Shown here one piece after another: positions 14,241 to 14,801 of a stretch of DNA of 14,801 nucleotides. This DNA comes from Smithella sp. Its GTDB lineage: Bacteria > Desulfobacterota > Syntrophia > Syntrophales > Smithellaceae. The stretch covers positions 1-14,801 of the forward strand of contig JAAZOZ010000023.1 in assembly GCA_012797505.1 (NCBI GenBank), written 5' to 3'. The number at the start of each line of letters is the position of its first letter. Positions within the stretch are counted from its first letter, which is position 1. The notes beneath the pieces were generated by a model. The model made no database searches and was not told where the DNA came from. It saw nothing but the letters and a program-made list of their open reading frames with translations. Position numbers and translations under genes: made by a program.

Positions 14241-14456
14241 ATGAGGAAACGACTTTTAAAAAAAATAATTCATGAGGGTGATTATATCGCAGAAGTTGAT
14301 GTTGAATTGATTGACACTAATGAAGGATGGTCCCCATATCTTTCTTTGGAAGATGCACAAGAATTAGACGATTTGCGTGATTATCTGAGACGAGGTGATC
14401 TTCACTCCGCGGCCCGATTAGCCCGTCTGTATTCCTTGACGGCTATTGCAGTCTAG
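14241..14456 (+). CDS. Small conserved-looking protein of unknown function
   Basis: This 71-residue protein is not recognised with certainty. ATG at 14241 has GGAG 6 bases upstream, so it is probably translated. The sequence is compact and well formed: a basic start (M-R-K-R-L-L-K-K), a beta-like stretch Y-I-A-E-V-D-V-E-L-I, the motif GWSPYLSLEDAQELDDLRD (about 29-47), and a helix R-R-G-D-L-H-S-A-A-R-L-A-R-L-Y. It has no cysteines, signal peptide or membrane segment. The fold hint, a short beta hairpin then helices, resembles small antitoxin-like or partner proteins. It lies 45 bases after hicB in the same AT-rich block, which makes a role in a second toxin-antitoxin-like unit possible but unproven. 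No partner ORF follows; the gene abuts a purB-like fragment instead. Confidence 0.6.
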   Translation: MRKRLLKKIIHEGDYIAEVDVELIDTNEGWSPYLSLEDAQELDDLRDYLRRGDLHSAARLARLYSLTAIAV

Positions 14457-14457
14457 A

Positions 14458-14640
14458 AAATTATGGCGGGCGCTTCGGAAGTCCCTTACAGAAGGGAGCG
14501 GATTTCAGAAGCTGTTCAAGAAAGATGCCGATATTGCCAAGGACCTTACGGAGAATGAACTTGCCGCGATCTTCAATGTCAACAATCTCCTGAAGAATCT
14601 GGATTTTATTTTTCACCGGGTGCTTGAAGAGAAGGAACAA
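14458..14640 (+). pseudogene. purB: Remnant of adenylosuccinate lyase C-terminus (purB fragment)
   Basis: An open stretch of about 60 codons resembles the end of adenylosuccinate lyase: W-R-A-L-R-K-S-L-T-E-G-S-G-F, then a D-A-D-I-A-K-D-L-T-E-N-E-L-A-A-I-F segment, N-L-L-K-N-L-D-F-I-F and R-V-L. This is the order of the C-terminal helices that follow the catalytic core in PurB. The core, with its signature and active-site residues, is absent. No ATG or ribosome site precedes it; the frame opens with a TTG at 14446 inside the previous gene and closes at 14679. The fragment begins at the stop codon of the small unknown gene, which looks like a recombination junction. Similarity is judged by eye; a coincidental ORF is the alternative. 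Confidence 0.5.
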
Positions 14641-14679
14641 AGCTGCTTAGTTTTTCTTTCACAGGAGTTTCGGGGATAA

Positions 14680-14801
14680 ACCAATTCGTGCGACGATTTT
14701 GGAGTAATAACGGCAGCTTGCGGCACATATCTCTGTAAGACCCATCTGAAGACATATCTAATAGATTAGGAAAACAATGAAAATACGTATATATTTGTAA
14801 A
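14680..14801. other. AT-rich end of window, no gene seen
   Basis: There is no credible ORF, RNA gene or terminator. The octamer ACATATCT occurs twice (near 14726 and 14751), too little to define a repeat. Confidence 0.5.

Overview
The window looks like chromosomal DNA of an anaerobic, GC-rich bacterium, most probably a syntrophic Desulfobacterota (Syntrophaceae / Smithella-like). This is inferred from the gene set: an HdrD/GlcF-like iron-sulfur oxidoreductase paired with a FAD-linked dehydrogenase, an ADP-forming acyl-CoA synthetase, a GrdB/PrdB-like selenoprotein, a short single-chain aconitase with a eukaryote-like isocitrate dehydrogenase, and palindromic intergenic repeats of a type I recall from that group. 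There are no rRNA or tRNA genes, CRISPR arrays or complete insertion sequences.

Layout. (1) 1-4483, plus strand: a likely catabolic operon. It holds a FAD-linked dehydrogenase (cut by the window edge), a CCG-domain Fe-S oxidoreductase whose start overlaps it by 4 bases, a small C_GCAxxG_C_C-type cysteine protein, and an alpha-type NDP-forming acyl-CoA synthetase. Together they suggest oxidation of an organic acid or related substrate, with electrons passed through Fe-S clusters and the CoA ester used to make ATP. (2) 4498-4691: a MITE/REP-like palindromic element. (3) 4742-7658, minus strand: mtgA (peptidoglycan glycosyltransferase), queG (epoxyqueuosine reductase) and a selenoprotein read through an in-frame TGA at 5114-5116. 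(4) 7906-8844, plus strand: a secreted LysM-LysM-NlpC/P60 cell-wall hydrolase, closed by a strong terminator. (5) 9033-12217: aconitase and isocitrate dehydrogenase, two consecutive TCA steps from citrate to 2-oxoglutarate. (6) 12218-12460: an intergenic cluster of hairpin repeats with four TAGTGCG boxes. (7) 12461-13513: rlmN. (8) 13514-14801: a visibly AT-richer accessory tail with a hicAB toxin-antitoxin pair, a small conserved-looking unknown protein and a fragment resembling the C-terminus of adenylosuccinate lyase (purB).

The most notable item is the selenoprotein. Ordinary gene calling splits it into two ORFs. Read through the TGA it gives one 291-residue protein with a Sec-x-x-Cys motif, and a hairpin that fits the bacterial SECIS pattern lies just downstream. 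The best candidate for an under-described system is the four-gene redox/CoA-ligase cluster at the left end. The accessory tail shows signs of insertion and gene decay.
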